DNA of 64,000 nt from Paenibacillus kobensis NBRC 15729 (GTDB lineage: Bacteria > Bacillota > Bacilli > Paenibacillales > Paenibacillaceae): assembly GCF_004000825.1 (NCBI RefSeq), contig NZ_BILZ01000003.1, positions 1 through 64,000 on the forward strand. The letters are read 5' to 3'. The translations under genes were made by a program, and so were the position numbers. Below are positions 49,542-58,747 of this stretch, in pieces. The notes beneath the pieces were generated by a model that was given only the letters and a program-made list of their open reading frames with translations, was not told where the DNA came from and ran no database searches. The number at the start of each line of letters is the position of its first letter. Within the stretch, counting starts at the first letter, position 1.

Positions 49542-51983
49542 ATGCCTTTCATTCTCCGATTCAGCGGCAACGACACCGGCGCCATAACGTTCACCGGCAA
49601 TACGTTAGGCCTTAGCCGCTCTTCACAAGAGGGAGTCCCCGGAACCCGCGATTATATCGGGGCCTTCATCACAGTCGATACGAATCTGCAATTCGGGAGC
49701 TACCCCCCTGGAACAACTTCAGACTTTAACTTGGACAGCGCGAGCGCTATTCTGCGTCTGCCTGCCGAGAGCGAGGTTCTCTACGCAGAGCTGGTATGGG
49801 CGGGTACGTACAATGTCACTGGCGGAACGAACAATTATTTGGCCTTTATCGACAAGTCTGTCTCGTTAACGACTCCGCTGGGCGCGACATTCGCCATCGC
49901 ACCCGATCCGGCCACAGCGCAAATATCACACCGGAATGCTACGGATAATTACTTTCGTTCCGCCAATGTTACTCCCATCATTCAGTCAAGCGGAGCCGGT
50001 ACCTATACGGTTGGAGGAGTGGTCGGTAATATCGACTTTGGCAACAGCACAGCGAACAGCTGCGGCTGGACGTTATGCGTTGTCTATGAGGATCCCGCCA
50101 TGCCCTTCCGGAATTTGAGCCTTAATGTCGGCATTGTCGAAATCGCCTTCGGAAGCGATCCTTCTGTTACAACTACCCTATCCGGATTTGCAACGCCGAT
50201 CGAAGGTCCGGTAAGCGGACGAATGGCGCTCGTCGCCCAGGACGGCGACGCCAACAAAGTCGGAGACCAAGTGGCGTTCGGTCCGAGCGAAGCGAACTTA
50301 ACCGCGTTGAGCGGACCTAACAACTTCTTAAACAATTTTTTTGCTTCGCAAATTAACGACGATAGCGGCAATCTGGACACGTCCGGAACATTCGGCGACC
50401 GGAATCAGATCAATGGGGAGCCGGGGACGCAAATCGTAGGCGGCAGACAAAGCTGGGACATCACGAACGTAGACATCTCCGAGACGCTTCAGAACAACCA
50501 GACTTCGGCCGTCTTCCAGTTGCGGACGACCAACGATGGCTATTCCGTTATTGCGGTTGGCATCTACATCGATATTAATTCACCTCGCATTACAGTCGAG
50601 AAAGACGTCGATGCTGACTTGGCCGAGCTCGGACAGATTCTGACCTATACGGTCGTCATCGGCAACTCGGGCACAACGGCGGCGGATGCACTATTCCTGC
50701 TGGACAGCTTGCCGAACGATACCGCATTCGTTCCCGGCAGTCTCACAGTGGACGGCGTCCCGAGTCCGGGCGATCCGCTCACAGGCGTTAGCCTTGGATC
50801 ATTGGCGCCTGGCGACACCGTCATCGTTACCTACCAAGCTATTGTCGTATCCTTCCCGGATGATGGTCTTATTCGCAACCAAGCGATTGTTGAATTCCAA
50901 TACCAGAGCATCGCAGGCGGCGAGATCAATACCGGGGATATCCCCTCCAACGAAGTCATAACCCCTATTGCTCCGCCGAACTATCAACTGGGCATTACCA
51001 AGACCGTTGATCGGACGGCAGCTCTAGCTGGAGAAACCGTCTTGTATACGATTACGGTAACGAATTTATCCAACGCTCCGCTCACAGAGGTTAAGGTCGT
51101 GGATCCTTTCCTCTCGTTCGAGCAAACCATTCCGATGCTGGCATCCGACGAATCCATCGCTTTCCGCGTGCCCTTTACCATACCGCCTGGCACTCCGGGC
51201 AATACGCACCTAGTCAACACAGCCCGTGCATCGTCAGACCAGACGGGCGAAGTCTCTGCAACCGCCATGGTTGCCGTACCGCCGCAGCCTAAGCTAGAGA
51301 TATCCAAGACCTCCGACCGAACGACAGCCGCTCCTGGGGATCAGATCGTCTACACGTTCAAGGTATCGAATACCGGCAATATCCCTCTTACCGGCGTCGT
51401 GCTTACAGATCCGCTTCTAGGCCTGGTCGAAACGATCGGATTGCTGGCGCCTGGACAATCGGTAACGGTACAGCGGTCATTAGTCGTTCCATCCAATGCC
51501 GCGGGCGGCACCGTCATTGCCAATATTGCGACGGGCGTCTCGATCGAGACGCCGCCCATAAGCGGCAAGGAGCAGATCACCGTCGTGCCTCCGCCGCTCG
51601 CCGTCACGAAGTCGGCTGTGCCTCATGAGGTCGCCATAGGCGAACCGATCCACTATCGAATTGTGATCGCCAACCCGGGACAATTGAAGCTGATCGATCT
51701 GAAGGTTGCCGATATTTTGCCGGAGCCGCTGCGGCTCGTTCAGGGCAGTGTAAAGGTTAATGGGCGGCAGCGGCCCGACGTAAACCTTGAAGAGATTCAG
51801 CTGGGATCGATTGCACCCGGCGAAGAGATCGTCATTACGTTCTTCGCCATTCCCGAACGGCTCAACGACGCGGATATGGTTGCCAACCAAGCCGCTGTGA
51901 CGTTCCGCGTTGTCGTGTCTGGCCCCATCTTCCAACAGGAATCCAACCGGGTCGAAGTGGAGCTGAAAGAGGAAGAGGAATAA
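49542..51983 (+). CDS. DUF11-repeat surface-type protein
   Basis: An 813-residue protein. The N-terminal part (1-345) is a beta-rich region with FILRFSGNDTGAITFTGNTL and a conserved GNSTANSCGWTLCVVYEDP segment. Four DUF11 repeats follow at about 346, 480, 582 and 685, each beginning with a lysine-rich strand (VEKDVDADL, ITKTVDRTA, ISKTSDRTT, VTKSAVPHE) and containing a Y-x-I/V-x-V/I-x-N core. There is no signal peptide or anchor, which is unusual for DUF11 proteins; spore-associated assembly is one possibility. AGGCGGTG is upstream of ATG 49542. Confidence 0.8.
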   Translation: MPFILRFSGNDTGAITFTGNTLGLSRSSQEGVPGTRDYIGAFITVDTNLQFGSYPPGTTSDFNLDSASAILRLPAESEVLYAELVWAGTYNVTGGTNNYLAFIDKSVSLTTPLGATFAIAPDPATAQISHRNATDNYFRSANVTPIIQSSGAGTYTVGGVVGNIDFGNSTANSCGWTLCVVYEDPAMPFRNLSLNVGIVEIAFGSDPSVTTTLSGFATPIEGPVSGRMALVAQDGDANKVGDQVAFGPSEANLTALSGPNNFLNNFFASQINDDSGNLDTSGTFGDRNQINGEPGTQIVGGRQSWDITNVDISETLQNNQTSAVFQLRTTNDGYSVIAVGIYIDINSPRITVEKDVDADLAELGQILTYTVVIGNSGTTAADALFLLDSLPNDTAFVPGSLTVDGVPSPGDPLTGVSLGSLAPGDTVIVTYQAIVVSFPDDGLIRNQAIVEFQYQSIAGGEINTGDIPSNEVITPIAPPNYQLGITKTVDRTAALAGETVLYTITVTNLSNAPLTEVKVVDPFLSFEQTIPMLASDESIAFRVPFTIPPGTPGNTHLVNTARASSDQTGEVSATAMVAVPPQPKLEISKTSDRTTAAPGDQIVYTFKVSNTGNIPLTGVVLTDPLLGLVETIGLLAPGQSVTVQRSLVVPSNAAGGTVIANIATGVSIETPPISGKEQITVVPPPLAVTKSAVPHEVAIGEPIHYRIVIANPGQLKLIDLKVADILPEPLRLVQGSVKVNGRQRPDVNLEEIQLGSIAPGEEIVITFFAIPERLNDADMVANQAAVTFRVVVSGPIFQQESNRVEVELKEEEE

Positions 51984-52011
51984 GCGTTCTCCTCTCTCTA
52001 GCGCGAGTGAA

Positions 52012-52176
52012 GGGACTGTCCCAAAAGCGTTCGTATAACACGAGAACGTCCCATTTAATACGCAAAAGGACCTCGAAATCCACTGCAGCAAAGTGGAGGT
52101 TGAGGTCCTTCTTTTCGAAGATATTTGATTCTAAGTGGGGGCCAAAAAATCCAAAATTGACTTTTGAGACAGCCCC
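52012..52176. mobile_element. MITE-like element of about 165 bp
   Basis: Bounded by imperfect terminal inverted repeats: GGGACTGTCCCAAAAG at 52012-52027 and the complement of GGGGCTGTCTCAAAAG at 52161-52176 (14 of 16 match). The GGGxCTGTCxCAAAAG type is familiar from insertion-sequence ends of Bacilli. It has no coding capacity and contains a strong hairpin. No clear target duplication was seen. Confidence 0.6.
52066..52112 (+). terminator. Hairpin inside the MITE-like element
   Basis: Stem AAGGACCTC / GAGGTCCTT around TCCACT / AGTGGA, followed by CTTTTCG. It can end the DUF11 gene transcript. Confidence 0.75.
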
Positions 52177-52186
52177 CGGAATAGAA

Positions 52187-53416
52187 CTAACTTCCTTCCA
52201 ACAAACTCCATATACGCGATTCAAAGTCTTCCGGCTCCAACGCGTGATTGTACATCCCAAGAAAAGCCCGCGTTACCTCTCGATCAGCCGCGATCAGCCG
52301 GTTAACTGCTGTCTGCTCCGGTGTGAACGTAACATTCCTCGTGACCTGGCAAGCCATATCATACCGTGGCATCATCTTCGCTTCCGCCAATTTCTGATAC
52401 GTCTGCGCCATTTCCTCCCATGAAGCGTCCCAGTTGTCATAACGAGATAAAATATCGGTCAATAAGCGTGCGCTGTACAGCGCATCCTGCATGCCTTGCC
52501 CGACAGCGGGATCCTTGAACGATAAGGCATCCCCCACGAGCGCCCATCCTTCTCCCATCCCTTGATGCCAATCATTATCGTAGCCTCGCAGCCCCCGCAC
52601 CTTGCCAGCAAGAGTCGATTGGCGCAGCCGCGCCGGCAGCGGAGAATCCGCGAATCCGCTATCAATCAACTCGCGCATAGCCGTCTCCGGGGAAAGGGTG
52701 AACCGCCCGCTCCACTCCTGATCATCCAATGGAAACATGACGCCGATAACGTATAACTGATCGCTAGTCGGGAATACGATGACCATTTTATCTTTGATTT
52801 TGTATAACTCTACATGAAGGTCGCCGTCCTGCTTGTAGCCGGAGAAGTACCCGACATAAGAAGCATAGTCCGTCGGCACGGCCATGAGCTGTGCGCTGTT
52901 CACCTTCTCACGCAAGGTCGAGTTGCGGCCGTCGGCACCAACAACGAGCTTGGCTGTGAATTGCTCTGCTTCTCCGCTGCGGCGAATACCCGTAACCCCG
53001 GCAATCTTGCTCCCATCCCGAATCACGTCCGTTACCCGGAAGCCTTCGATCGAGGTGACGCGGGCTTGCGATGCTGCATGCTCGAACAAAATATGATCCA
53101 GATGCAGGCGCCTGACGCACAAGCATTCCGTCTCCCCATCCACCTCCGGAAACTCCCCGTCGATGACGACATCTTCGAACTGAACGACAGCCCTCTTGTA
53201 CAAAGGCGTGCCGGTTTGCAGCAGCCGATCCAGAACGCCCATTTCCCGTAATATCGCCAAGGAGTTGTTGAAAAAATTGTGGGTCGACAAGATATCGCTC
53301 GGAAACTCACCCTTGTCCACCAGCAGAACCTCGTAGCCTGCCTGGGACAGCTCATAAGCAAGAGTGGAGCCCGCGACCCGGGCTCCAACAATAATGACGT
53401 CGTATTGATGGCTCAT
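52187..53416 (-). CDS. FAD-dependent monooxygenase/oxidoreductase
   Basis: A 409-residue flavoprotein of the PHBH/geranylgeranyl-reductase type. The dinucleotide motif is VIIVGARVAGSTLAYELSQA (residues 7-26, with R in place of the second G), the DG motif is VVGADGRNSTLR near 160, and the GD motif is GWALVGDALSFKDPAVGQG near 285. Substrate unknown; aromatic hydroxylation is the usual activity of the group. ATG 53416 follows GGGAGG. It ends next to the MITE-like element. Confidence 0.82.
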   Translation of the reverse strand: MSHQYDVIIVGARVAGSTLAYELSQAGYEVLLVDKGEFPSDILSTHNFFNNSLAILREMGVLDRLLQTGTPLYKRAVVQFEDVVIDGEFPEVDGETECLCVRRLHLDHILFEHAASQARVTSIEGFRVTDVIRDGSKIAGVTGIRRSGEAEQFTAKLVVGADGRNSTLREKVNSAQLMAVPTDYASYVGYFSGYKQDGDLHVELYKIKDKMVIVFPTSDQLYVIGVMFPLDDQEWSGRFTLSPETAMRELIDSGFADSPLPARLRQSTLAGKVRGLRGYDNDWHQGMGEGWALVGDALSFKDPAVGQGMQDALYSARLLTDILSRYDNWDASWEEMAQTYQKLAEAKMMPRYDMACQVTRNVTFTPEQTAVNRLIAADREVTRAFLGMYNHALEPEDFESRIWSLLEGS

Positions 53417-53497
53417 TCAATCATTCCTCCCGTAACGGTTGTACCGACGATCGGTCCTCCAACCATCATATTGGATAGAATGAAATCCTATGCCGGA

Positions 53498-54742
53498 CTA
53501 AAAGAAGAGAGGGAATATAAAAGTAACCACAGCCGCCCACAGCCCGTAGACCGGCAGATACTTCGTCACGGCATCCTGGATGGAGGAATAACCCGACCGG
53601 TTCTGCAGAAGGCGTACATATGAGATTAAGATCCATATTAGATTGGCCAGAATAACCGCGTTAATGCCTAGCACAGCAAGTCTATTGGCCGTAATCCCGT
53701 AAGAGGAAAGTCTGAACACGATGGCGGATAAGGCCACTCCGTCAATGATGACCGCTAGAACGATCAGAGCAGCATTGATATAGTCCGAAATGCTTCTTCG
53801 CTCATTCGTGCCGCTCTCCGTAATGGAGTAGATGGTGACAGCCAGAACGCCGATCAACACCCCATTGAAGGACAGGAGGAAATCACGGTCCAAGAATGGA
53901 TTTTTGCCGACCGATGCCACCGTTATGAGATAAGCCAGCAAGGTAACCAGCACTAGCGGAGCGAAAATCCGGGCTATATACGGTGCAATATTTTTCGCAA
54001 GCTTCAGGTTTCGGGATACAAGATGCGCAGCGACCACTGCAAGAGCAGCTGCACCGAAGAGAACCACGTTCCGGAAATAGAATTCCGTTATATCCATCCC
54101 TACAAACTGAAACAACCGCATCGTAATTCCGGTGAGCAGCATCCCGCAGATCGCCATGCTGGCGTAGAGAATACCGAACTCCCCGTTGAATTTAAGATAA
54201 GCCAATCTCGTCTTGCCTGACCGATACTCGTTCCCTGTAAAGGCAAGACCCGCTAACACCCATAAGAATATCGGGAGGTGCAGATAAGCGAGAATGATAC
54301 TGTCGCTCTGCTCCAGCGGCAGCAGGTTCAGATAAACGCCAGAGACTAATAATAATGACGCAACAGTGTAAACCACTTTCTTGCGGGCGGCATTATTGTA
54401 TACGAAATAAGCAGCAATGAAAGGGAGTATGCCGAATGCAAGGTTGATCGGGGCAATCGATTCCTGCTCGGTGAAGTAAAATAGGATTCGGGTGCTGATC
54501 CCCGCCAGCAGCGCTAGAATACCCATGGATATGAAGGCTTTGTGAAGCAAAGAAGCCTTCTCCTTGCTTACCGTCTCTTTATAATTCAGCCTTTCGTTCC
54601 AGACGGCAAGAACCTCTGAATGCGGGTTCTGCTCCCAGGCGTATGCGAACGATTTCTTAAAAGCTTCGGGTTCCGTTCGGAACATTCTCTCGAGCTCCTG
54701 TGGATTCGAAAGGTTCTCCATTATTCGATTGTTAACGTCCAT
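53498..54742 (-). CDS. DUF4153-like polytopic membrane protein
   Basis: A 414-residue protein with a soluble helical N-terminus (about 1-65) and roughly ten to eleven membrane helices. The general plan and segments such as ISTRILFYFTEQESIAPINL and ITESGTNERRSISDYINAAL are like DUF4153 proteins, whose role is unknown. Start ATG 54742 is 7 nt after GGGAGG; the frame upstream to 54784 is not supported. It is transcribed in the direction of the FAD monooxygenase gene. Confidence 0.65.
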   Translation of the reverse strand: MDVNNRIMENLSNPQELERMFRTEPEAFKKSFAYAWEQNPHSEVLAVWNERLNYKETVSKEKASLLHKAFISMGILALLAGISTRILFYFTEQESIAPINLAFGILPFIAAYFVYNNAARKKVVYTVASLLLVSGVYLNLLPLEQSDSIILAYLHLPIFLWVLAGLAFTGNEYRSGKTRLAYLKFNGEFGILYASMAICGMLLTGITMRLFQFVGMDITEFYFRNVVLFGAAALAVVAAHLVSRNLKLAKNIAPYIARIFAPLVLVTLLAYLITVASVGKNPFLDRDFLLSFNGVLIGVLAVTIYSITESGTNERRSISDYINAALIVLAVIIDGVALSAIVFRLSSYGITANRLAVLGINAVILANLIWILISYVRLLQNRSGYSSIQDAVTKYLPVYGLWAAVVTFIFPLFF

Positions 54743-54871
54743 AGCCATGCCTCCCTTATTGCTTTTCACTAAAGAAATTATCACAACTTTTATCGTTTTA
54801 CAATAAATTTTTATCGTTTAAATCTCGTTAGAAACGAGTATGTGACAGCCCACCTTCCATCCCTTCATACG

Positions 54872-54904
54872 ACAAAAGCCCCTCTGCACGCTGTACAGAA
54901 GGGT
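54872..54904 (-). terminator. Terminator after the carboxypeptidase gene
   Basis: Stem CCCTTCTG / CAGAGGGG followed on the minus strand by CTTTTG. Confidence 0.75.
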
Positions 54905-54918
54905 GAGGCGATGCTGCT

Positions 54919-55686
54919 TTATTGGACCCGAATCACATTGTAATACTCCTCTAAGGAAACGCCGCGTCTCACCATCTCAAGCGAGATCTTACTCGGTCCT
55001 ATATACCGGATATGCCATGGCTCATACTTGTAACCGGTAATATGCTCCTTGCCTTTGGGATACCGAATGATGAATCCAAATTCAGCGCTATGCCGGCCGA
55101 TCCACTGCGCCTCCTTCGTATACTCGAAGCACGAGGATACAGCACACTTGCCGTCCTCGCCGCTTACGTCAATCGACAGCCCCGTCTGATGCTCGCTCGT
55201 ACCCGGCAGTGCGCTATATTTCATCGCTTCGATATAGCCGTCTCTCTTCATATAGCTCTCGAACAGCCACTTCTGCGTATCGTACGAACGGTAGCCCGAC
55301 ACCCCGCTCAAATACAAGCCGTCCTTCCGCGCGGCCGCGAACAGCTTCTCCAATGCCTGAGCGGCCTCAGCCCGCAGCTGCCGCTTTTCGATCTTTTCCT
55401 CGAACAAGAACGGCACGTTCGGATAGACCAGATCATTGGGCTTGTAGTTTTGCGGCAAATAAATAGTTTTGTTCACAATGACTCCGATCGATGCGGGATA
55501 CTTCGACGGGAACATCGTCTGCGCCGGAGTATTGTCGTCATAGGCGCGGTAAGATCTATGATCAATCGATTGGGTATGGTATCGATTCGGCGGCGAAGGT
55601 TCGGGGTTCATATGCTTGCCGCACCCGGTTGCGTGGAGAGCAAAGCCCATTATCACGAATAATGCGGCCATCTGTTTACGTTTCAT
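54919..55686 (-). CDS. VanY-type D-alanyl-D-alanine carboxypeptidase, lipoprotein
   Basis: A 255-residue exported zinc peptidase of the M15B family. Signal peptide with lipobox ATGC (Cys22) indicates lipid anchoring at the outer membrane face. The catalytic motifs are GYRSYDTQKWLFE, SEHQTGLSIDVSG (zinc His and Asp) and EPWHIRYIG (Glu and zinc His). It trims D-Ala from stem peptides of peptidoglycan. ATG 55686 follows AGGTG. It is a single-gene unit upstream of a terminator. Confidence 0.88.
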   Translation of the reverse strand: MKRKQMAALFVIMGFALHATGCGKHMNPEPSPPNRYHTQSIDHRSYRAYDDNTPAQTMFPSKYPASIGVIVNKTIYLPQNYKPNDLVYPNVPFLFEEKIEKRQLRAEAAQALEKLFAAARKDGLYLSGVSGYRSYDTQKWLFESYMKRDGYIEAMKYSALPGTSEHQTGLSIDVSGEDGKCAVSSCFEYTKEAQWIGRHSAEFGFIIRYPKGKEHITGYKYEPWHIRYIGPSKISLEMVRRGVSLEEYYNVIRVQ

Positions 55687-55812
55687 CGGGGCACCTCTAC
55701 ACCAGACTGGTCCGGCAACGTCACACTCGAATTGTCGGCTGTTTCCTAGTATGAGCTGGTCTCCCTCTTCTTGATGAATGCCAATTGCCGGAAGCCGGGC
55801 GGACAGAACAGC

Positions 55813-55842
55813 AAAAAACCGGCCTGCGAGTGTAAGCCGGTT
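55813..55842 (-). terminator. Terminator after the M13 protease gene
   Basis: Stem AACCGGC / GCCGGTT followed on the minus strand by TTTTG. Confidence 0.83.
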
Positions 55843-55850
55843 CGAATGGT

Positions 55851-58283
55851 TTACCAGATGGAGATGCGCTTATCCGGCGATAAGTACATTCCATCCTTCT
55901 CGGTTATGTTATACACCTTGTAGAAGCTGTCCAACATTCCCAGCACGAAATTTACTCTCACTTTATTCGGAGCGTGACTGTCGAACTGCATGTAGTTGAC
56001 GACCGACTCAACAGGCATCCAAGCTGCAAAAGCATGGGCAAAGCCTTCGAACACCTGCGAAAGATCCGCGTTCGGGTCGTCATCGGCGATGTCCATAACA
56101 CACGACATTCCGCCCAGATCGGCAATGGTCTCGGCCAGCGTCAGCTCGCCGTTCAGTTTATGGCCAGGCACGAGTTCAATGTCCGACAGCTCCTCCGCCA
56201 TCTGGTCTGTACGCTTCTGGAATTCGGCATAATCCGCGTCCGTCCACCAATTTGCCAAATTGCCGTCTTTGTCGAACTTCGCGCCGTTCACATCAAAAGC
56301 ATGAGATATCTCATGGCCGATAACCGAACCGATGCCGCCTAAATTCTGCTCGCGGCTCGCCTCTGGATCATAGAAAGGCGCTTGAAGAATGGCCGCAGGG
56401 AACGTAATACTGTTGGTCGAGGCCAGGTAGAATGCATTAACCGTCATCACCGGCAGCAGGCTCCATTCATCAGAGGCGTACGGTCCCCTAACTGCTTTCT
56501 TAATTATTTCTTCCGTCGCAACGTTCCGGCTTATCAGCATATCGAACATGGTGCCTCCTGCCGATGCGCTTGAGAAGCTATAAGAAAGCGTCGCTCCCCA
56601 ATTGTCGGGATAGCCGATGTTCACCTTGATATGGTTCAGCTTCTCAATCGCTTTCGCTTTCGTCTCGGCGCTCATCCATGTCAGATCATTGATCCGTTCC
56701 TCATACTTTGCAATAATCTCGCTGACCATATCTTTTACATCATTCTTGCTGGATTCCGAAAAATAATGGCTGACGAATATTTTATCGAATGCTTGCGATT
56801 CCAAGTCTTGGGCCACTGCAGACGCACGCTCTTCGAGTGGAAGCTTCTCCGGCATGACGCCCAATAACGCTTGGTCCAATCCATCCCGGAAGTTCTGTGC
56901 CTTCTCGGAGAAAGCATCTTCATACTGTTCAAACGTTCTGAAGGTGAGCAAATCTTTAATCGCTTGTAAATTTTGATCGGTGATGAGGCTGTCGGCAAAT
57001 TTAATGTATTCATGCTCTGGGGAGTAGACCGTCATAGTAGCAGGAAGGTTGTACATCTTCATTACCATTGCAGCTAATCCCGAGTTCGGCGTCGCCTTCT
57101 TCATGTCGTCCCATGTGGACTTCACTAAGGATTTGGCCGGGTCTTGCTTCTGTTCCACCGGCGTAGCCTTGGCAGAAAGCTGCCTCTCGATCTCGAATAT
57201 CGCTTGCGCGCGCTCAGGAAGCTTATCTTTCTCGCCGCTGTAGCTTAGTACTTGCTCGATATATTTCTTATAGGCCTGTTGGACTTTTGCGAAAGAGGAG
57301 TCCTTGGAATAATAGAGCGGCGCGCCCAACCCCAAGTCTGTGCCGATGAAGGCAGCGGCAAATTTCGAGCGGTCCCCCAACGTATCCTCGGTAGGCGCAT
57401 AGGCCATGAAAGGAACGAAGTTGAATCGATCCCCGTATTTCTCGGCAATTGACCGCAAGCCCGCAACATCTTTGACCGCATACAGTTCATCTAGATAAGA
57501 ACGGAGCTTTTGAATTCCTTTCTCGCGCGCGGCTGTATCGGTGTACAAGCTATAGATTTGAGCCGCTCTCCATTCCGTGGATCCAAGCGCCGCTGCGCTT
57601 TTGTTCTTGAGAAGCTGTTGCATAATTTCAGAACGGGTGTCGTCCACTTTCTTCATCACGTCATAGAATGTTCCGGCTTCATGGAAGCCCGGCTGTATAA
57701 CCGGAGCCGCAACATATTTCCGGTTCGTGTAAAGGTAGAAGTCATCCTTCAAGCCGACCTGTTGTGCCCCGTAAGGGTTATTCGCAGCTGCATGCGCCAC
57801 GAACGACAACGTCGTCAGGAATTTCTGCGCCTGTTCGATCGTTGCATTGTGAGCAGGAAGCCCAAGATCGTCCAACAAGCCAAAATCATCAAGTGCCGCA
57901 TAGTACGGTGCAGCCCATGCCGGCACATCTGCTGTGCTGCTGTTTGCTTCGATCCCTTTCCATTCAAGAAGGTTACAAGCAATAACGGCTAATTCCGGTC
58001 CCGTCACGAAGGAGTTAGGCTGAAACTTGTTGCCGCCCTTCCCCTTCATATAGCCGACCGTTACAGCGATTGCTATATCTTTCGCATTCGGATTGCTGGC
58101 AGGCACGTCAACAAAGGATTGCGCCGACTTGTCCGCCGTGATCTGGAACGTCTGATTAATCAAGGCTGCCAATTGTCCTCTTGTTACGAACGTATCGCTC
58201 GCCGCATAAGCATTCGACAATCCGATGCTGCCGGCTAAGACTACGGCTAGCAAACTTACAATGAGTCTCTGAATCTTCTTCAA
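55851..58283 (-). CDS. S-layer-homology M13 family zinc metallopeptidase
   Basis: An 810-residue secreted protease. Signal peptide (about 1-27, ending AYA), then two SLH-type repeats (FVTRGQLAALINQTFQI and FVTGPELAVIACNLLEW) to about 145, then the M13 domain. The catalytic parts are NAFYLASTNSITFPAAILQ, HEISH near residue 658 and AETIADLGG (third zinc ligand Glu). The typical C-terminal CxxW is missing; the end reads DKRISIW. The SLH modules imply attachment to the cell-wall polysaccharide. Start TTG 58283 is six bases after GGAGG. Confidence 0.87.
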   Translation of the reverse strand: MKKIQRLIVSLLAVVLAGSIGLSNAYAASDTFVTRGQLAALINQTFQITADKSAQSFVDVPASNPNAKDIAIAVTVGYMKGKGGNKFQPNSFVTGPELAVIACNLLEWKGIEANSSTADVPAWAAPYYAALDDFGLLDDLGLPAHNATIEQAQKFLTTLSFVAHAAANNPYGAQQVGLKDDFYLYTNRKYVAAPVIQPGFHEAGTFYDVMKKVDDTRSEIMQQLLKNKSAAALGSTEWRAAQIYSLYTDTAAREKGIQKLRSYLDELYAVKDVAGLRSIAEKYGDRFNFVPFMAYAPTEDTLGDRSKFAAAFIGTDLGLGAPLYYSKDSSFAKVQQAYKKYIEQVLSYSGEKDKLPERAQAIFEIERQLSAKATPVEQKQDPAKSLVKSTWDDMKKATPNSGLAAMVMKMYNLPATMTVYSPEHEYIKFADSLITDQNLQAIKDLLTFRTFEQYEDAFSEKAQNFRDGLDQALLGVMPEKLPLEERASAVAQDLESQAFDKIFVSHYFSESSKNDVKDMVSEIIAKYEERINDLTWMSAETKAKAIEKLNHIKVNIGYPDNWGATLSYSFSSASAGGTMFDMLISRNVATEEIIKKAVRGPYASDEWSLLPVMTVNAFYLASTNSITFPAAILQAPFYDPEASREQNLGGIGSVIGHEISHAFDVNGAKFDKDGNLANWWTDADYAEFQKRTDQMAEELSDIELVPGHKLNGELTLAETIADLGGMSCVMDIADDDPNADLSQVFEGFAHAFAAWMPVESVVNYMQFDSHAPNKVRVNFVLGMLDSFYKVYNITEKDGMYLSPDKRISIW

Positions 58284-58356
58284 AGCACACCTCCAAGGAA
58301 AAATTTTACTGTAATATTGTAACATATATAGATTGGACAAGGAGGTTGCGGTACAT

Positions 58357-58380
58357 AAAAAGCGCCTAAAGAATAGGCGC
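58357..58380 (-). terminator. Hairpin upstream of the M13 gene
   Basis: Stem GCGCCTA / TTAGGCGC followed on the minus strand by TTTTT. It ends transcription coming from the LysR side. Confidence 0.7.
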
Positions 58381-58453
58381 CGGACGTTGGATGCAAGCTT
58401 TATTTTATTCGTAATACTTTCGCCATGTTTAGGCTTTGATCGAGAATGTATAG

Positions 58454-58678
58454 TTGTGCTATAACTTAGAGAATAAACTAAATTACTTGCATGATATCTC
58501 CGAAGATTCGGAGGCTTTCTCGAGAAAAATACTTTCCAGCCAATGGTTCGACAGCTTAAGAAAAATTAGAAACGAAATCGTCCATAGCGGAGCAAGCTGC
58601 TTCGTGTTTAATGATCGGAATCAGAAGGAGATTCTATTCCAAATCTACAATACTGACCTGGACGAATTATTTCTATAA
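58454..58678 (+). pseudogene. HEPN-like fragment
   Basis: A 74-codon frame begins at a GTG with no ribosome site. It contains WFDSLRKIRNEIVHSGASCF; RNEIVH fits the R-x4-H motif of HEPN domains of the Cthe_2314 kind. The length is too short for a whole HEPN domain, so this is probably the 3' remnant of a longer gene, in the 58.38-58.75 kb gap that otherwise shows nothing. Confidence 0.4.
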
Positions 58679-58747
58679 ATATAACGAACATGTCTACTAC
58701 TTCAATAGAAAGTCCAGCGAACAATAAATTAGCGTGATTTTCGTTCG

